Shown here: positions 16,111-24,733 of the stretch, piece by piece
How the letters are laid out: every line of letters starts with the position of its first letter
Numbering within the stretch: position 1 is the first letter of the stretch
DNA from: Microbacterium sp. SZ1
Lineage (GTDB): Bacteria > Actinomycetota > Actinomycetes > Actinomycetales > Microbacteriaceae
NCBI RefSeq assembly: GCF_002362255.1
Contig: NZ_LPVV01000010.1
Span: forward strand, 84,781 to 148,780
DNA length: 64,000 bases
Direction: 5' to 3'
Made by a program: the position numbers and the translations under genes
The notes under the pieces: generated by a model
The model's input: the letters and a program-made list of their open reading frames with translations, nothing else
Database searches by the model: none
Told to the model about the DNA's origin: nothing

Positions 16111-17406
16111 GTGAGCCGCATCGTCGCCCTCGACACCACCGACATCCGCTTCCCCACCTCGCTCAGCCTGGACGGGTCGGATGCCATGAACCCCGACCCT
16201 GACTACTCCGCGGCGTACGTGATCGTGCGCACCGACGCGAAAGACGGCATCGACGGGCACGCCTTCGTCTTCACGATCGGCCGCGGCAACGACGTGCAGG
16301 TCGCCGCGATCGACGCCCTCGCCGGGCACCTCGTCGGGCGGGAGATCGAACCGCTGCTCGACGACATGGGCACGACCTTCCGTGACATCATCGGCGACTC
16401 GCAGCTGCGCTGGCTCGGCCCCGAGAAGGGCGTCATGCACATGGCCATCGGCGCGGTCATCAACGCGCTGTGGGACATCAAGGCCAAGCGCGCCGGCCTG
16501 CCGCTGTGGCAGCTGCTCGCCCGGATGACGCCCGAGGAGCTGGTCGGCCTCGTCGACTTCCGCTACCTCACGAACGCGCTGACCCCGGCGGAGGCGCTCG
16601 ACATCCTCCGCGCAGCCGAACCCGGCCGCGCCGAGCGCGAAGCGGAGCTGCTCGCGACCGGCTACCCCGGATACACCACCAGCCCCGGCTGGCTCGGCTA
16701 CTCCGACGAGAAACTCGAGCGGCTCGCCCGCGAGGCCATGGCCGACGGCTTCACGCAGATCAAGCTGAAGGTCGGAGCCGACCTCGACGACGACATCCGC
16801 CGGTTCCGCAAGGCGCGCGAGGTGTGCGGTCCCGACTTCCCCATCGCGATCGACGCGAATCAGCGCTGGGAGGTGTCGGAGGCGATCGAATGGGTGAACG
16901 CGCTCGCCGAGTTCCACCCCGCCTGGATCGAGGAGCCCACCAGCCCCGACGACGTGCTCGGTCACGCCGAGATCGCGCGGGGGGTCGCCCCCATCCGCGT
17001 CGCCACCGGCGAGCACGCCCAGAACCGGGTGATCTTCAAGCAGCTGCTGCAGGCCGACGCGATCTCCGTCATGCAGATCGACGCGGTGCGTGTCGCCGGC
17101 GTGAACGAGAACATCGCCAACCTGCTGCTCGCGGCCAAGTTCGGCGTGCCTGTATGCCCGCACGCCGGCGGTGTCGGCCTGTGCGAGGCCGTGCAGCACC
17201 TGTCGATGTTGGACTTCGTCGCGGTCACCGGCACGCGTGAAGGCCGCATGATCGAGTTCGTCGACCACCTGCACGAGCACTTCGTCGTGCCCACCGACAT
17301 CCGGGGCGGCTCCTACACGGCGCCCACGGCGCCGGGGGCCGGCATGGAGATGAAGGCCGAGAGCATCGCGGCCTACACCTGGACGGGCGAGCATGTCGCG
17401 GTCTGA
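16111..17406 (+). CDS. L-fuconate dehydratase (enolase superfamily)
   Basis: The 431-residue mandelate-racemase-group enolase-superfamily protein shows the acid/base Lys218 and Lys220 (QIKLKVG), the metal ligands Asp248, Glu274 and Glu301, and His351 with Glu359 in [12 protein letters not shown]. The spacing agrees with what I recall for the characterised Xanthomonas L-fuconate dehydratase (Lys220, Asp248, Glu274, Glu301, His351), so the assignment is strong. It dehydrates L-fuconate to 2-keto-3-deoxy-L-fuconate. The GTG start at 16111 follows GGAGAGGAA; earlier in-frame codons lie inside the promoter. It overlaps the downstream aldose dehydrogenase gene by 14 bases. Confidence 0.93.
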   Translation: MSRIVALDTTDIRFPTSLSLDGSDAMNPDPDYSAAYVIVRTDAKDGIDGHAFVFTIGRGNDVQVAAIDALAGHLVGREIEPLLDDMGTTFRDIIGDSQLRWLGPEKGVMHMAIGAVINALWDIKAKRAGLPLWQLLARMTPEELVGLVDFRYLTNALTPAEALDILRAAEPGRAEREAELLATGYPGYTTSPGWLGYSDEKLERLAREAMADGFTQIKLKVGADLDDDIRRFRKAREVCGPDFPIAIDANQRWEVSEAIEWVNALAEFHPAWIEEPTSPDDVLGHAEIARGVAPIRVATGEHAQNRVIFKQLLQADAISVMQIDAVRVAGVNENIANLLLAAKFGVPVCPHAGGVGLCEAVQHLSMLDFVAVTGTREGRMIEFVDHLHEHFVVPTDIRGGSYTAPTAPGAGMEMKAESIAAYTWTGEHVAV

Positions 17407-18358
17407 TCGGCTGACCGTTCCCGCGCTCGGCTACGGTGCCGCGAACGTCGGCAACCTGTTCCGCGAGCTCAGCGACGACGAGGCGCTCGCCGTGCTGAAC
17501 GCGGCGTGGGACAGCGGCATCCGCTACTTCGACACCGCGCCGCACTACGGGCTCGGCCTGTCGGAGCGGCGCCTCGGCGCCTTCCTGCAGACGAAGCCGC
17601 GCGACGAGTACGTCCTGTCGACCAAGGTCGGGCGCCGGCTGCGACCCAACCCCGAGTACGCCGGCGGGCTCGACACCGCCAACGACTTCCACGTGCCCGA
17701 CGACCTGCAGCGAGTGTGGGACTTCTCGGCTAACGGGATTCGCACGAGCCTCGACGAGTCCCGCGAGCGACTCGGCATCGAGCGCATCGACCTCGTGTAC
17801 CTCCACGACCCCGAGCGGCACGACCTCGACCTCGCGGTCGCCGAGGCGCTTCCCGCGCTCGAGCAGCTGCGAACGGACGGCGAGGTCGCGGCGATCGGGA
17901 TCGGCTCCATGGTGTCGGATGCTCTCGCCACGGCGGTCCGCGCGGCCGACCTCGACCTCGTGATGGTCGCCGGCCGCTACACGCTGCTCGAGCAGCCGGC
18001 CGCCGAGGACGTGCTTCCGGCGTGCCGGGAGCGCGGAACCGGCATCGTCGCGGCATCCGTCTTCAACTCCGGCCTGCTCGCATCGAGTGAGCCACGGCGC
18101 GACGGCCGGTACGAGTACGGGCAGCTGCCCGACGAGCTGTGGGACCGCGTCGTCCGCATCGCGGCCGTCTGCGCGAACCACGACGTGCCGCTGCCCGCGG
18201 CGGCCGTGCAGTTCCCACTGCAGTCCGACATCGTGCGGTCGGTCGTCGTCGGAGGCAGCCGACCGGAGCAGCTGCGGCAGAACGCCCAGTTCGCGGCGGT
18301 CGACATCCCGAAGGCGCTGTGGGAGGAGCTGGCGGCGGAGGGGCTCATCCCGGGCTAG
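17393..18358 (+). CDS. Aldo/keto reductase, probable L-fucose (D-threo-aldose) 1-dehydrogenase
   Basis: The 321-residue aldo/keto reductase has the tetrad Asp47, Tyr52, Lys78 and His138. It carries the [16 protein letters not shown] signature of the D-threo-aldose / L-galactose dehydrogenase branch. It would oxidise L-fucose to the lactone, the first step of the pathway encoded around it. Its start overlaps the dehydratase gene by 14 bases, implying one mRNA. Its 3' end overlaps the convergent LacI gene by another 14 bases (18345-18358), so there is no room for a separate terminator. Confidence 0.87.
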   Translation: MSRSDRLTVPALGYGAANVGNLFRELSDDEALAVLNAAWDSGIRYFDTAPHYGLGLSERRLGAFLQTKPRDEYVLSTKVGRRLRPNPEYAGGLDTANDFHVPDDLQRVWDFSANGIRTSLDESRERLGIERIDLVYLHDPERHDLDLAVAEALPALEQLRTDGEVAAIGIGSMVSDALATAVRAADLDLVMVAGRYTLLEQPAAEDVLPACRERGTGIVAASVFNSGLLASSEPRRDGRYEYGQLPDELWDRVVRIAAVCANHDVPLPAAAVQFPLQSDIVRSVVVGGSRPEQLRQNAQFAAVDIPKALWEELAAEGLIPG

Positions 18359-19370
18359 GGTCGGCGGCTCGACGGCCGACCGTCGACGCCCGCACGACGA
18401 GTTCCGCCGCGAACGGCGTCGGCTCGGGCAGGTCGGCGGTGGGGTCGGCGAGCTGCTGCAGCAGCGCCGCGCCCGCCGCGCGACCGATCTCGTACCCCGG
18501 CTGCCGCACGCTCGTGAGGGGTACGACGGTCTGGTGGGCCTGGGTCACATCGTCGAAGCCCACGAGCGCGATGTCGTCGGGAACACGGATGCCGTGGCGC
18601 AGCAGCTGCGTCATCACGCCGATCGCCACCATGTCGTTGGCGGCGAACACGGCATCCGGTCGTTCCTGCGGCGGCAGGGCGGCGATGCGCTCTCCGATCT
18701 CCAGGCCGTCCTCGGTGGCGAGGTGGACGACGTCGACGACCTCGATCGAGGCATCGCTGCCGTCGAGGGTATCACGGATCCCCTGCAGGCGGTCGTTCGA
18801 CTGACTGACGGTCGGCGCGCCGACGAAGAGCAGCCGCCGCCGTCCGATGCCCAGCAGGTGCTCGCCCGCGAGCCGGCCGCCGCCTCGGTCGTCGAACAGC
18901 ACGGATCCCACCGTCGCCGACTCGCGGATCGGTCCGACGACGACCGAGCGGATGCCGCGCTCCGCGAGCTGCTCGAGGCGGGGCACGACGTCGCCCAGCG
19001 GATAGATGACGAGGCCCTGCACGCGGTGCGCCTCGAACATGTCGATGTTGCGGCGCTCGAGCTCGCCGTCGCGGCTGCTGTTGCTGAAGAACAGCGACCA
19101 GCCGCCCTCCCTCGCGACATCCTCGACGCCGCGGGAGAGCTCCTGGAAATAGGGGATCCACGCGTCGAGCAGGATCAGCGCGAGCGTGCGGCTCGCCCCC
19201 GCGCGCAGCTGTCGGGCGGACTCGTTGGGCACATATCCGAGCTGCTCGATCGCGGCGCGGACCCTTTCGGCGCTCTGCGCTCCCAGCACGTGCGGGTGGT
19301 TCAGGTAGTTCGACACCGTCGACGAAGAGACGCCGGCGAGGGCTGCGACGTCTTTGACGCTGGCGGGCAT
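18345..19370 (-). CDS. LacI-family regulator
   Basis: The 341-residue protein has an N-terminal helix-turn-helix (SVKDVAALAGVSSSTVSNYLN), a hinge helix (about residues 50-58) and a periplasmic-binding-like effector domain. Its ATG is preceded by GAGGAGG. Two copies of the palindrome TTGGCACGTGCCAA, with the CG centre typical of LacI operators, lie between this gene and the divergent epimerase gene. It most likely represses both itself and the epimerase. The effector is probably a sugar delivered by the nearby CUT2 transporter. Confidence 0.87.
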   Translation of the reverse strand: MPASVKDVAALAGVSSSTVSNYLNHPHVLGAQSAERVRAAIEQLGYVPNESARQLRAGASRTLALILLDAWIPYFQELSRGVEDVAREGGWSLFFSNSSRDGELERRNIDMFEAHRVQGLVIYPLGDVVPRLEQLAERGIRSVVVGPIRESATVGSVLFDDRGGGRLAGEHLLGIGRRRLLFVGAPTVSQSNDRLQGIRDTLDGSDASIEVVDVVHLATEDGLEIGERIAALPPQERPDAVFAANDMVAIGVMTQLLRHGIRVPDDIALVGFDDVTQAHQTVVPLTSVRQPGYEIGRAAGAALLQQLADPTADLPEPTPFAAELVVRASTVGRRAADPSPG

Positions 19371-19437
19371 GCGGTTCCTCCTCGGGTGCGCCGGCGCACG
19401 GCATCCGACGGCGGCCGGACCAGCCTAGTGCGGCGTA

Positions 19438-19519
19438 TTGGCACGTGCCAAGAAAGTTCTTGACACCCTGGTCCGTCGACCGTAGCGTGGGCCTCCGGAT
19501 CGGATTGGCACGTGCCAAT
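19438..19519. promoter_or_regulatory. Promoter flanked by two LacI-type operators
   Basis: TTGGCACGTGCCAA (19438-19451) and ATTGGCACGTGCCAAT (19504-19519) are perfect palindromes 67 bases apart, centre to centre. Between them lies a promoter reading right: TTGACA at 19460-19465, 17 bases, TAGCGT at 19483-19488. The arrangement suits repression by looping or by occlusion of the start site. Confidence 0.8.
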
Positions 19520-19563
19520 CAGATCGAGGCGACGGTGCCGCACACCCGCCTCCGAGGGGTCGC

Positions 19564-20433
19564 ATGAACATCGGATGCCACGGGCTGGTCTGGACAGGAC
19601 GCTTCGACGCCGAGGGCATCCGCCTGTCGGTCGAGAAGACGAAGCAGGCCGGCTTCGACCTCATCGAGTTCCCGCTCATGGACCCGTTCGCCTTCGAGGT
19701 CGACGCCGCGAAGAGCGCGCTCGCCGAGCATGAGCTCGCCGTCAGTGCGTCGCTGGGACTCTCCGAGGCGACCGACATCACGAGCGCCGACCCCGCCGTG
19801 GCGAAGGCGGGGGAGGAGCTGCTGCTGAGAGCGGTCGACGTGGTCGCCGAGCTCGGCGGCGAGAACTTCTGCGGCGTGATCTACAGCGCCATGAAGAAGT
19901 ACATGGAGCCCGTCACCGCCGAGGGGCTCGAGAGCAGCCGGCGCACGATCGCCCGCGTCGCCGATCACGCGGCGGAGCGCGGCATCGCCGTATCGCTCGA
20001 GGTCGTGAACCGCTACGAGACCAACGTGCTGAACACCGCGCGGCAGGCGCTCGGCTACCTCGCGGAGGTGGATCGGCCGAACCTCGGCATCCACCTCGAC
20101 ACGTACCACATGAACATCGAGGAGTCGGACATGTTCGCGCCGGTCCTCGATGCCGCTCCCGCCCTGCGGTACGTGCACATCGGGGAGAGCCACCGCGGGT
20201 ACCTCGGCACTGGCACGGTCGACTTCGACACCTTCTTCAAGGCGCTCGGTCGCATCGACTACGACGGGCCGATCGTCTTCGAGTCGTTCTCGTCGGCGGT
20301 CGTCGCGCCCGACCTAAGTCGGATGCTGGGGATCTGGCGCAACCTGTGGACCGACAACGACGAGCTCGGCGCACACGCCAACTCGTTCATCCGCGACAAG
20401 CTCACGGCCGTCGAGTCGATCCGGCTGCACTGA
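19564..20433 (+). CDS. Sugar isomerase/epimerase, D-tagatose 3-epimerase type
   Basis: The 289-residue TIM-barrel protein has the metal-binding set Glu146, Asp179, His205 and Glu240. The spacing is the same as in D-tagatose/D-psicose 3-epimerases. These interconvert C3 epimers of ketoses such as D-fructose and D-allulose. The exact sugar is not readable. It stands alone under the double-operator promoter, followed by a CUT2 transporter operon 171 bases downstream. That pairing suggests it feeds an imported rare ketose or allose-type sugar into central metabolism. Confidence 0.85.
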   Translation: MNIGCHGLVWTGRFDAEGIRLSVEKTKQAGFDLIEFPLMDPFAFEVDAAKSALAEHELAVSASLGLSEATDITSADPAVAKAGEELLLRAVDVVAELGGENFCGVIYSAMKKYMEPVTAEGLESSRRTIARVADHAAERGIAVSLEVVNRYETNVLNTARQALGYLAEVDRPNLGIHLDTYHMNIEESDMFAPVLDAAPALRYVHIGESHRGYLGTGTVDFDTFFKALGRIDYDGPIVFESFSSAVVAPDLSRMLGIWRNLWTDNDELGAHANSFIRDKLTAVESIRLH

Positions 20434-20451
20434 TCGACCCACCGTTCTCGA

Positions 20452-20465
20452 CTTGTTATTACAGG
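20452..20465. promoter_or_regulatory. Operator of the CCTGTAATNACAGG type before the CUT2 transporter
   Basis: CTTGTTATTACAGG is, read on the other strand, CCTGTAATAACAAG. It differs by one base from the copy at 29804-29817. It lies in the 171-base gap between the epimerase gene and the ABC transporter operon. A 10-base direct repeat beginning TAGATACAT follows at 20488-20507 and may be part of the promoter. Confidence 0.6.
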
Positions 20466-20604
20466 CCGTTCCGTTTCGGGCGCCGAGTAGATACATTTAG
20501 ATACATCTTGCGGTGGAGACACCGGAGGACGCAGAATTGATCCGATGTTTCCGGGCCCGACCGGGGACATCGGACACACGACCTTCAAGGAAGCAGGTGA
20601 GCAC

Positions 20605-22107
20605 ATGGGTGAGCCCATCCTCAGAGTCGAGGGGATCAGCAAGGGATTCCCCGGCGTGCAGGCGCTCAAGGACGTGCACCTCGAGGTGCGCCCGGGCGAG
20701 GTTCTCGTCCTCGTCGGCGAGAACGGCGCGGGCAAGTCGACGCTTATGAAGATCCTCTCCGGGATCTACACCAAGGACGAGGGCACGATCACGTTCGAGG
20801 GCCGGGAGGTCGAGCTGACCAGCCCGCTGCAGGCGCAGCAGCTCGGCGTCACGATCATCCATCAGGAGCTCAACCTGATGCCCGACCTCACCGTCGCGCA
20901 GAACATCTTCGTGGGCAGGGAGCCGAAAGTCGGGCCGTTCCTCTCGGAACGCCGGCTCAACTCCCAGACCGCCGAACTGCTGAAGCGCCTCGAGATCCGC
21001 CTCGACCCCCGTCAGAAGGTCGGCGAGCTCACGGTCGCCGAGCAGCAGATGGTCGAGATCGCGAAGGCGCTGTCGTTCAACGCCAAGGTGCTCATCATGG
21101 ACGAGCCCACCTCGGCCCTGACCGACTCGGAGGTAGAGACGCTCTTCGTGCTCATCGAGCAGCTCAAGGCCTCCGGCACCGGCATCGTCTACATCTCGCA
21201 CCGCATGGACGAGCTGCGCCGCCTCGCCGACCGGGTCACCGTGCTCCGTGACGGCGCATACATCGGATCACTGGAGAAATCCGAGGTGAGCATCCCGAAG
21301 ATCATCGAGATGATGGTCGGACGCGCGATCGACGAGGGGACTCGCCCGCAGGCCCGCGAGCACGCGAACGACCCGGTGGTTCTCGACGTCCAGGGGCTGT
21401 CGACCAAGAGCCTGCTCAAGGACGTCTCGTTCCAGCTGCACCGCGGCGAGATCCTCGGCTTCGCCGGACTCATGGGCGCGGGACGCACCGAGACCGCGCG
21501 CGCGGTGATCGGGGCCGACCGCCGCGACGGCGGCACCATCACGATCGCCGGGCGCTCCGTGCGCATCTCCCAGCCGTCGGATGCCGTGCGCCACGGTCTC
21601 GGGTACCTCTCCGAGGACCGCAAGCTCCTCGGCCTCATGCTCGAGCAGGACGTGACGTTCAACACCGTTCTCGCCTCGCTCGGCTCCTACGCGAACGCGA
21701 TCGGGTGGATGGGCGACGGCAAGGCCAAGAACCGTACCAAGGACTACGTCCAGCAGCTGCGGGTCAAGACGCCCTCGGTGAACCAGGTCGTCAAGCTCCT
21801 CTCCGGAGGCAACCAGCAGAAGGTCGTCATCGCCCGGTGGCTGATGCGCGACTGCGACATCCTCATCTTCGACGAGCCGACACGGGGCATCGATGTCGGC
21901 GCGAAGGAAGAGATCTACCGCCTCATGCAGCAGCTCGCTGACGCGGGCAAGTCCATCATCGTCATCTCGTCGGAACTGCCGGAGATCCTCCGCGTCGCGA
22001 ACCGCATCGCGGTCTTCGCGAACGGTCGCATCACCGGAACCCTCCGCAACGAAGACGCCAGCCAGGAGAAGATCATGCAACTCGCAGCACACGGAGAGGA
22101 AGACTGA
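20605..22107 (+). CDS. CUT2 sugar ABC transporter ATPase (RbsA/MglA type)
   Basis: The 500-residue protein is a tandem of two ABC domains. The first has a canonical Walker A (GENGAGKST) and Walker B (LIMDEPTSAL). The second has the signature LLSGGNQQKVVIARWL and Walker B ILIFDEPTRGID but a degenerate P-loop (GLMGAGRTET). This asymmetry is normal for the family. The start is ATG 20605 after AGGTGAG; an in-frame ATG at 20545 has no ribosome-binding site. Its stop overlaps the permease start by one base. The operator upstream is shared with the rbsK-rbsD locus, so D-ribose or a similar pentose is a plausible substrate. Confidence 0.9.
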   Translation: MGEPILRVEGISKGFPGVQALKDVHLEVRPGEVLVLVGENGAGKSTLMKILSGIYTKDEGTITFEGREVELTSPLQAQQLGVTIIHQELNLMPDLTVAQNIFVGREPKVGPFLSERRLNSQTAELLKRLEIRLDPRQKVGELTVAEQQMVEIAKALSFNAKVLIMDEPTSALTDSEVETLFVLIEQLKASGTGIVYISHRMDELRRLADRVTVLRDGAYIGSLEKSEVSIPKIIEMMVGRAIDEGTRPQAREHANDPVVLDVQGLSTKSLLKDVSFQLHRGEILGFAGLMGAGRTETARAVIGADRRDGGTITIAGRSVRISQPSDAVRHGLGYLSEDRKLLGLMLEQDVTFNTVLASLGSYANAIGWMGDGKAKNRTKDYVQQLRVKTPSVNQVVKLLSGGNQQKVVIARWLMRDCDILIFDEPTRGIDVGAKEEIYRLMQQLADAGKSIIVISSELPEILRVANRIAVFANGRITGTLRNEDASQEKIMQLAAHGEED

Positions 22108-23138
22108 TGAGCGCTCCGCAGAACGGATCGTCCACGACGACGATCATCCAGACGGCCATCGACGAGAACACCGACAAGCGTGACGTCGTCGGTTTCCTCA
22201 AGCGCCAGGTCCAGCAGTCGCTCGCGTTCGGCACGCTGATCGTGCTCGTGATCTTCTTCTCGATCGCCAGCCCGAACTTCTTCACCTTCAGCAACATCGC
22301 GACGGTGCTGCTCTCGACGGCCGTCATCGGCATCCTCGCCCTCGGCACCACGTTCGTCATCATCACCGGCGGCATCGACCTGTCGATCGGAACCGGCATG
22401 GCGCTGTGCGCCGTGATGACCGGTGTGATCGTGACGAACATGGGGCTCCCCGTCTGGATCGGCGTCATCGGCGGCGTGTTGACGGGTGTGCTGATGGGGC
22501 TCGTGAACGGCATCAACATCACGTTCCTGCGACTGCCGCCGTTCATCGCGACGCTCGCGATGATGATGATCGCCGGCGGTCTGGCCCTCGTCATCTCGAA
22601 CGTCGCTCCGATCTACTTCTCGACCTCCGCCCCGGACTTCAAGAAGATCGCCCTCGGCGTGATCATCCCCGGCATCCCGAACGCCGTGCTCATCACCGCC
22701 GCCCTCGCGATCGTCGCCTGGCTCGTGCTCTCGAAGACGCTGCTCGGCCGGTACACCTTCGCGATCGGCTCGAACGAAGAGGCCACCCGCCTCTCCGGCG
22801 TGAACACGCGCCGCTGGACGATCTTCATCTACATGTTCGCCGGCGCCTTCACGGGCATCGCGGGCATCGTCATCGCCTCCCGGCTCGACTCCGCCCAGCC
22901 GCAGATCGGCATGGGCTACGAGCTGCAGGCCATCGCGGCCGTCATCATCGGCGGCACCTCGCTGCTCGGCGGCCGCGGATCGATCCTCGGCACCGTGATC
23001 GGCGCGCTCATCATGAGCGTGCTCGTCAACGGCCTGCGCATCATGTCGATCCAGACCGAATGGCAGAACATCGTCGTCGGCATCGTCGTGCTGCTCGCGG
23101 TGTTCCTCGACTCGCTGCGCAACCGCCAGCACACCTGA
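22107..23138 (+). CDS. CUT2 sugar ABC transporter permease (RbsC type)
   Basis: The 343-residue permease has about ten hydrophobic segments. It carries the CUT2 permease motif TGGIDLSIGTGMAL near residue 90 and GGTSLLGGRGSILGTVIGA near the C-terminus. It dimerises to form the channel for the binding protein encoded next. The start codon shares one base with the ATPase stop (TGATG), so translation is coupled. The cytoplasmic N-terminus of about 40 residues is longer than in enteric RbsC. Confidence 0.9.
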   Translation: MSAPQNGSSTTTIIQTAIDENTDKRDVVGFLKRQVQQSLAFGTLIVLVIFFSIASPNFFTFSNIATVLLSTAVIGILALGTTFVIITGGIDLSIGTGMALCAVMTGVIVTNMGLPVWIGVIGGVLTGVLMGLVNGINITFLRLPPFIATLAMMMIAGGLALVISNVAPIYFSTSAPDFKKIALGVIIPGIPNAVLITAALAIVAWLVLSKTLLGRYTFAIGSNEEATRLSGVNTRRWTIFIYMFAGAFTGIAGIVIASRLDSAQPQIGMGYELQAIAAVIIGGTSLLGGRGSILGTVIGALIMSVLVNGLRIMSIQTEWQNIVVGIVVLLAVFLDSLRNRQHT

Positions 23139-23214
23139 CCCTCCCTCGCAGCACCACGTTCCACAGCACGACCCATCCCGAGAACCACCCACCACAGAGA
23201 ACAATGGAGTTTCC

Positions 23215-24213
23215 ATGAAATTCGGCAAGAAGACCGCGTTCGCGGCACTCGTGGCCGCATCCGCCCTCGTGTTCGCCGGCTGCGCCGGCGGCGGTGACGT
23301 CATCGAAGAAGGCGGCAGCGACGCAGGCAGCGGCGACGGCGAGATGTACATCGCGCTGGTGTCCAAGGGCTTCCAGCACCAGTTCTGGCAGGCCGTCAAG
23401 AAGGGCGCCGAGCAGAAGGCCGAGGAACTCGGCGTTCGGATCACGTTCGAGGGCCCCGCGGCCGAGACCGAGATCGCGCAGCAGCTCGAGATGCTGACCA
23501 GTGCGATCGACAAGAACCCGAACGCCATCGCGTACGCCGCGCTCGACCCCGAGGCGTGCGTCGCCCCGCTCGAGCAGGCGAAGTCGAAGGACATCCCGGT
23601 CGTCTACTTCGATGCACCCTGCAACGGCGACGTGGGCCTGAGCCTCGCCGCCACCGACAGCAAGGTCGCCGGCGCGCTGGCCGCCGAGCACATGGCCGAG
23701 CTGATCGGCGGGTCGGGAGAGGTCGCGATCGTCGGCCACTCGCAGATCAACTCGACCGGTGTCGAGCGTCGTGACGGATTCGTCGAGAAGATCGAGGCGG
23801 ACTACCCCGACATCGAGATCGTCGACATCCAGTACGGCGACGGCGACCACCTGAAGTCGGCCGACATCGCGAAGACCCTCATCGCGGCGCACCCCGACCT
23901 CAAGGGCATCTACGGCACGAACGAGGGCTCCGCTATCGGTGTCGTCAACGCCGTGAACGAGCTCGGCCTCGAGAAGGGCAAGATCACGATCGTCGGCTTC
24001 GACTCCGGCGCAGCGCAGATCAACGCCATCAAGGACGGCACGATGGCCGGCGCGATCACGCAGGACCCGATCGGCATCGGCGCGCAGGTCGTCCAGGCCG
24101 CGTACGACGCGGCCAACGGCGACTCGGTCGACGAGTTCTACGACACGGGTTCGTACTGGTACGACAAGTCGAACCTCGAGGACGAGAAGATCGCTGCGGT
24201 CCTGTACGAGTGA
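23215..24213 (+). CDS. CUT2 sugar-binding lipoprotein (RbsB type)
   Basis: The 332-residue periplasmic-binding-protein-family 4 lipoprotein has a signal peptide ending in the lipobox VFAGC (Cys23). A mature domain with two Rossmann-like lobes follows. It delivers sugar to the ATPase/permease pair encoded upstream. Its start has ATGGAG before it and lies 76 bases after the permease gene. The operon ends at a strong terminator 10 bases beyond its stop. Ribose, allose and xylose proteins of this family look alike by eye. Confidence 0.9.
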   Translation: MKFGKKTAFAALVAASALVFAGCAGGGDVIEEGGSDAGSGDGEMYIALVSKGFQHQFWQAVKKGAEQKAEELGVRITFEGPAAETEIAQQLEMLTSAIDKNPNAIAYAALDPEACVAPLEQAKSKDIPVVYFDAPCNGDVGLSLAATDSKVAGALAAEHMAELIGGSGEVAIVGHSQINSTGVERRDGFVEKIEADYPDIEIVDIQYGDGDHLKSADIAKTLIAAHPDLKGIYGTNEGSAIGVVNAVNELGLEKGKITIVGFDSGAAQINAIKDGTMAGAITQDPIGIGAQVVQAAYDAANGDSVDEFYDTGSYWYDKSNLEDEKIAAVLYE

Positions 24214-24223
24214 TCCTCTGACG

Positions 24224-24256
24224 AAAGGCCCCTCACCTCCGGGTGAGGGGCCCTTT
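24224..24256 (+). terminator. Strong hairpin terminator after the CUT2 operon
   Basis: AAAGGCCCCTCACC (24224-24237) pairs with GGTGAGGGGCCCTTT (24242-24256) across a four-base loop, with one bulged C. It ends in a TTT run. This is the most classical rho-independent terminator in the window. Confidence 0.85.
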
Positions 24257-24302
24257 CGCGTGCAGCATCCTCTTCGCCGAGCCACCCCTTTTTCGCGCGC
24301 TT

Positions 24303-24357
24303 CAGTTGGCACCTGCTGCCGCAATCCGCGCGGAATTTCCGCGAGAGGTGTCAACTG
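24303..24357. repeat. 55-bp palindromic element, second copy
   Basis: Arms CAGTTGGCACCT and AGGTGTCAACTG enclose a CAATCCGCGCGGAATTTCC-type centre. It has the same length and arm spacing as the copies at 14246, 32521 and 32616. It lies between convergent genes, just after the terminator at 24224. Confidence 0.8.
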
Positions 24358-24376
24358 AACGGGGGCGGGGATGCCG

Positions 24377-24673
24377 TCAGACGCGGCGCAGGAACGTGAG
24401 CTGCGACGACGGCTCCAGGATGAGGTCCTGCAACGCCGCGTTGAACGGGACCCCGACGGGGGAGGCGAGGTGCGCCTGGAACGCGGCCTCGTCGCGGTAC
24501 ACCTCATACACGAAGAAACGGTCGGGGTCGTCGACGAGGCGGGTCGCGTCGAATACGACGTTGCCCTCCTCGGCCCGCACGCCCTCGGCGAAGTCGGCGA
24601 GGAGCGCGGCGACGCGATCGCCCTCGCCGGGTCGCGCGGTGAAGGTCGCGTGGAGGATGGTCGGTTCGGACAC
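24377..24673 (-). CDS. Antibiotic-biosynthesis-monooxygenase (ABM) domain protein
   Basis: The 98-residue protein is a single dimeric alpha/beta-barrel ABM domain, with FFVYEVYRDEAAFQAHLASP in the usual place. Members include YgiN-type quinol monooxygenases and cofactor-free oxygenases; many are uncharacterised. The GTG start follows AAGGAGAC. It is the last gene of the operon running left from 29743, 60 bases after the phosphotriesterase-like gene. It may therefore act on a product of that pathway, or may be an accessory protein. Confidence 0.75.
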   Translation of the reverse strand: MSEPTILHATFTARPGEGDRVAALLADFAEGVRAEEGNVVFDATRLVDDPDRFFVYEVYRDEAAFQAHLASPVGVPFNAALQDLILEPSSQLTFLRRV

Positions 24674-24733
24674 AGTGTCTCCTTCAGTGAGATGTTCTGC
24701 GGGGTGTGGCGCGGGTCGTCTCGCTCCGCTCGC

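Noticed and set aside
20488..20507. TAGATACATT direct repeat as a plasmid iteron or regulatory array
   Set aside because: There are only two copies in an AT-richer promoter region. They are more simply part of the transporter promoter.
20545..20604. Extended N-terminus of the CUT2 ATPase from an ATG at 20545
   Set aside because: The additional residues do not resemble the family, no ribosome-binding site precedes that ATG, and AGGTGAG marks the ATG at 20605.
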